A stretch of DNA of 7,298 nucleotides, taken from contig CAJTMS010000068.1 of assembly GCA_910577155.1 (NCBI GenBank), forward strand, positions 1 through 7,298, in the 5' to 3' direction. The notes beneath the pieces are model-generated. The model worked only from the letters and a program-made list of their open reading frames with translations, had not been told where the DNA came from and did no database searches. The translations under genes and the position numbers were made by a program. Shown piece by piece: positions 5,915 through 7,298 of the stretch; position 1 is the stretch's first letter, and each line of letters begins with the position of its first letter. This DNA is from an uncultured Mailhella sp. GTDB lineage: Bacteria; Desulfobacterota; Desulfovibrionia; Desulfovibrionales; Desulfovibrionaceae.

Positions 5915-7098
5915 TGTTAAACAACATGCAAATAAAACAGGCAAAACCTAAAGAAAAAGCCTACAAATTAGCAGACAGCAAAGGATTATATTTATATATC
6001 AGCCCAAACGGCTTTAAGTCCTGGCGTTATGATTATTCCTTCAATGGAAAGCGTAAGACTTTCACTATTGGTGAGTACCCCATTATTACCCTTTTGAAAG
6101 CAAGAGAAATACATTTAGAGTTACTCACTAAAATTAGTAATAACATTGACCCAGCAGAAGAGAAAAAAGCGCAGTTACGAGCAGAACAAGCCAAAGAAGA
6201 AAACCAGTTTAAAAATATTGCCCTTGAATGGTACAATAAAAATTTGAAAGACTGGACAGAAAAACACCGTAAAACCATTATTCAACGGCTTGAAAAAAAT
6301 ATTTTTCCCTTTTTGGGTTCTCGTGACATCAACAGCATAACAGCACGGGAACTTTCAGAAGTATTGCAGAAAATAGAAGAGCGGGGGGCGATAGAAACAG
6401 CCCACAGAGTAAGGGGAATATGTGAGCAAATTTATACCTATGCAATTTCCATGGGACTGACAGACAAAAATATCCCTTTCAATCTGCGGGGAACACTGCA
6501 GAAAACACAGGAAACCCATTTAGCACATATCACCGACCCGCAGGAACTTGGCGAACTGTTACGCCGTATAGATGCCAATATGAGCAACGGCATTATAGTG
6601 AAAACAGCCTTGCAGATAATTCCCTATGTTTTTGTGAGGGCTAATGAATTATGCCGTGCCGAATGGCAGGAAATAGACTTTGACAAATGCCTTTGGACAA
6701 TACCAGCAGAACGTATGAAAATGAGAAGAAAGCACATTGTTCCACTGGCAAGACAAGTTATAAAACTGTTAAAGGAACTACATTTTTATACGGGACATAG
6801 CAAATATATTTTTCACAGCCCACGGGGGGCGAGCCGTCCCATAACAGAAGAGGGGCTTTTAGCAGGGCTTAGAAGTCTGGGCTATGAAAAAGGAAAAATG
6901 ACTATTCACGGCTTCAGACACACCGCAAGCACTCTTTTGCATGAACTGAAATACAACAGCGATTACATAGAAAAGCAGTTAGCCCATGAAGAAAGCAAAA
7001 GCGTCAAGGCAACCTATAACCACGCCGAGTATTTAGAGGAACGTATAAAACTTATGCAGGAATGGGCGGACTACTTAGACAGCCTCAAAGCCTTATAA
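5914..7098 (+). CDS. int: P4-type tyrosine site-specific integrase
   Basis: The 394-residue enzyme would insert and excise the element at ssrA by DNA strand exchange through a 3'-phosphotyrosine link. Residues about 3-90 are the arm-type DNA-binding domain (DUF4102 type: KLADSKGLYLYI, then FTIGEYP and LKAR). Residues about 97-185 are the SAM-like core-binding domain. Residues about 205-394 are the catalytic domain, with R242 (VRANELCRAEW), a beta-hairpin lysine in MKMRRKH (K269 or K273), H332 and R335 (HGFRH), H358 (LAHEE) and nucleophile Y368 (TYNHAEYLEER). The ending MQEWADYLDSL is characteristic of P4-like integrases. All key residues are present and the length is normal, so it should be active. 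AAGGA (5898-5902) lies 11 bases before the ATG, with a repeat copy between. The gene is more A-rich than the genes on the left, consistent with transfer. Confidence 0.95.
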   Translation: MLNNMQIKQAKPKEKAYKLADSKGLYLYISPNGFKSWRYDYSFNGKRKTFTIGEYPIITLLKAREIHLELLTKISNNIDPAEEKKAQLRAEQAKEENQFKNIALEWYNKNLKDWTEKHRKTIIQRLEKNIFPFLGSRDINSITARELSEVLQKIEERGAIETAHRVRGICEQIYTYAISMGLTDKNIPFNLRGTLQKTQETHLAHITDPQELGELLRRIDANMSNGIIVKTALQIIPYVFVRANELCRAEWQEIDFDKCLWTIPAERMKMRRKHIVPLARQVIKLLKELHFYTGHSKYIFHSPRGASRPITEEGLLAGLRSLGYEKGKMTIHGFRHTASTLLHELKYNSDYIEKQLAHEESKSVKATYNHAEYLEERIKLMQEWADYLDSLKAL

Positions 7099-7298
7099 TA
7101 CACTTTGCTCACTGATTGAGATGAACTGCTATTCTGGCAGCTTGTTTTTTCTGTGAGCAATATTTTGCCATTTGGAGTAACCAGAAATTTATCCGCAAAG
7201 TTTTTTGCAGTTTTCTTTCGCTGAGGAAGAATTTTTTCTCATACTATGCCTTTTAAAATTTGGGGGTTTGAAGGGGGCTTTGCCCACTCACCAGCCTA
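7099..7298. other. Element interior after int, no gene recognised
   Basis: No supported coding region follows the integrase. An 8-bp inverted repeat TTGCTCAC (7105-7112) / GTGAGCAA (7153-7160) encloses a small CTGC/GCAG hairpin (7126-7129, 7137-7140) followed by CTTGTTTTTT (7141-7150), which may end the integrase transcript. On the minus strand short open frames enter from the right edge and stop quickly; one could be the tail of a gene lying beyond the window, but none is recognisable. Confidence 0.3.

Noticed and set aside
6265..6274. Seventh copy of the 10-mer inside int (CACCGTAAAA)
   Set aside because: It matches 9 of 10 bases but is explained by codons of the integrase (HRKT) and lies outside the clustered array.
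1..7298. CRISPR array, tRNA, rRNA or insertion sequence
   Set aside because: I found no regularly spaced repeats, no cloverleaf apart from the tRNA-like part of tmRNA, no rRNA-like stretch and no transposase gene.

Overview
The window looks like a bacterial chromosome segment of moderate to low G+C. It reads as an ordinary host region on the left (about 1-5644) joined to the first part of an integrated genetic element on the right (about 5645-7298). The host genes resemble Firmicutes families. The tag template (AND...) and the P4-type integrase with an N-terminal arm-binding domain are of a kind common in diderm bacteria. A diderm Firmicute (Negativicutes) would fit both, but this is a low-confidence inference from the text alone.

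Left part. A metallo-beta-lactamase-fold hydrolase (85-963, +) has its own promoter-like sequence and converges, across a hairpin, on a minus-strand pair: a NorM-type MATE exporter (1055-2428) and, 36 bases upstream of it, an AzgA/PbuG-type purine permease (2465-3766). The pair is probably one transcript that starts in the gap shared with a divergent Fur-family metal regulator (3894-4415, +). The regulator's 3' end lies in a 12-bp inverted repeat that overlaps a terminator-like hairpin.

Middle. Bases 4416-5262 hold no convincing protein gene. They contain a promoter-like sequence, a perfect 14-base palindrome and a strong long hairpin ending in a U-run (4759-4833), together a candidate small RNA. 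The ssrA (tmRNA) promoter and the complete tmRNA gene (5263-5644, 382 nt, encoded CCA) follow. Its tag template reads ANDDYAYAYAA, ending in YAA instead of the usual LAA-like end.

Right part. A strong terminator lies just after the tmRNA. Next come six copies of the 10-mer TACCGTAAAA in both orientations, the last running into the start codon of a complete P4-type tyrosine integrase (5914-7098, +). This is the layout of an element inserted at the 3' end of ssrA: attL in the T-arm and acceptor stem, arm-type integrase sites, then the integrase. Cargo and attR must lie beyond 7298, so the nature of the element cannot be told here. The last 200 bases show no convincing gene. No complete undescribed system is visible. 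The best leads are the arm-site array, the tag variant and the structured RNA candidate.
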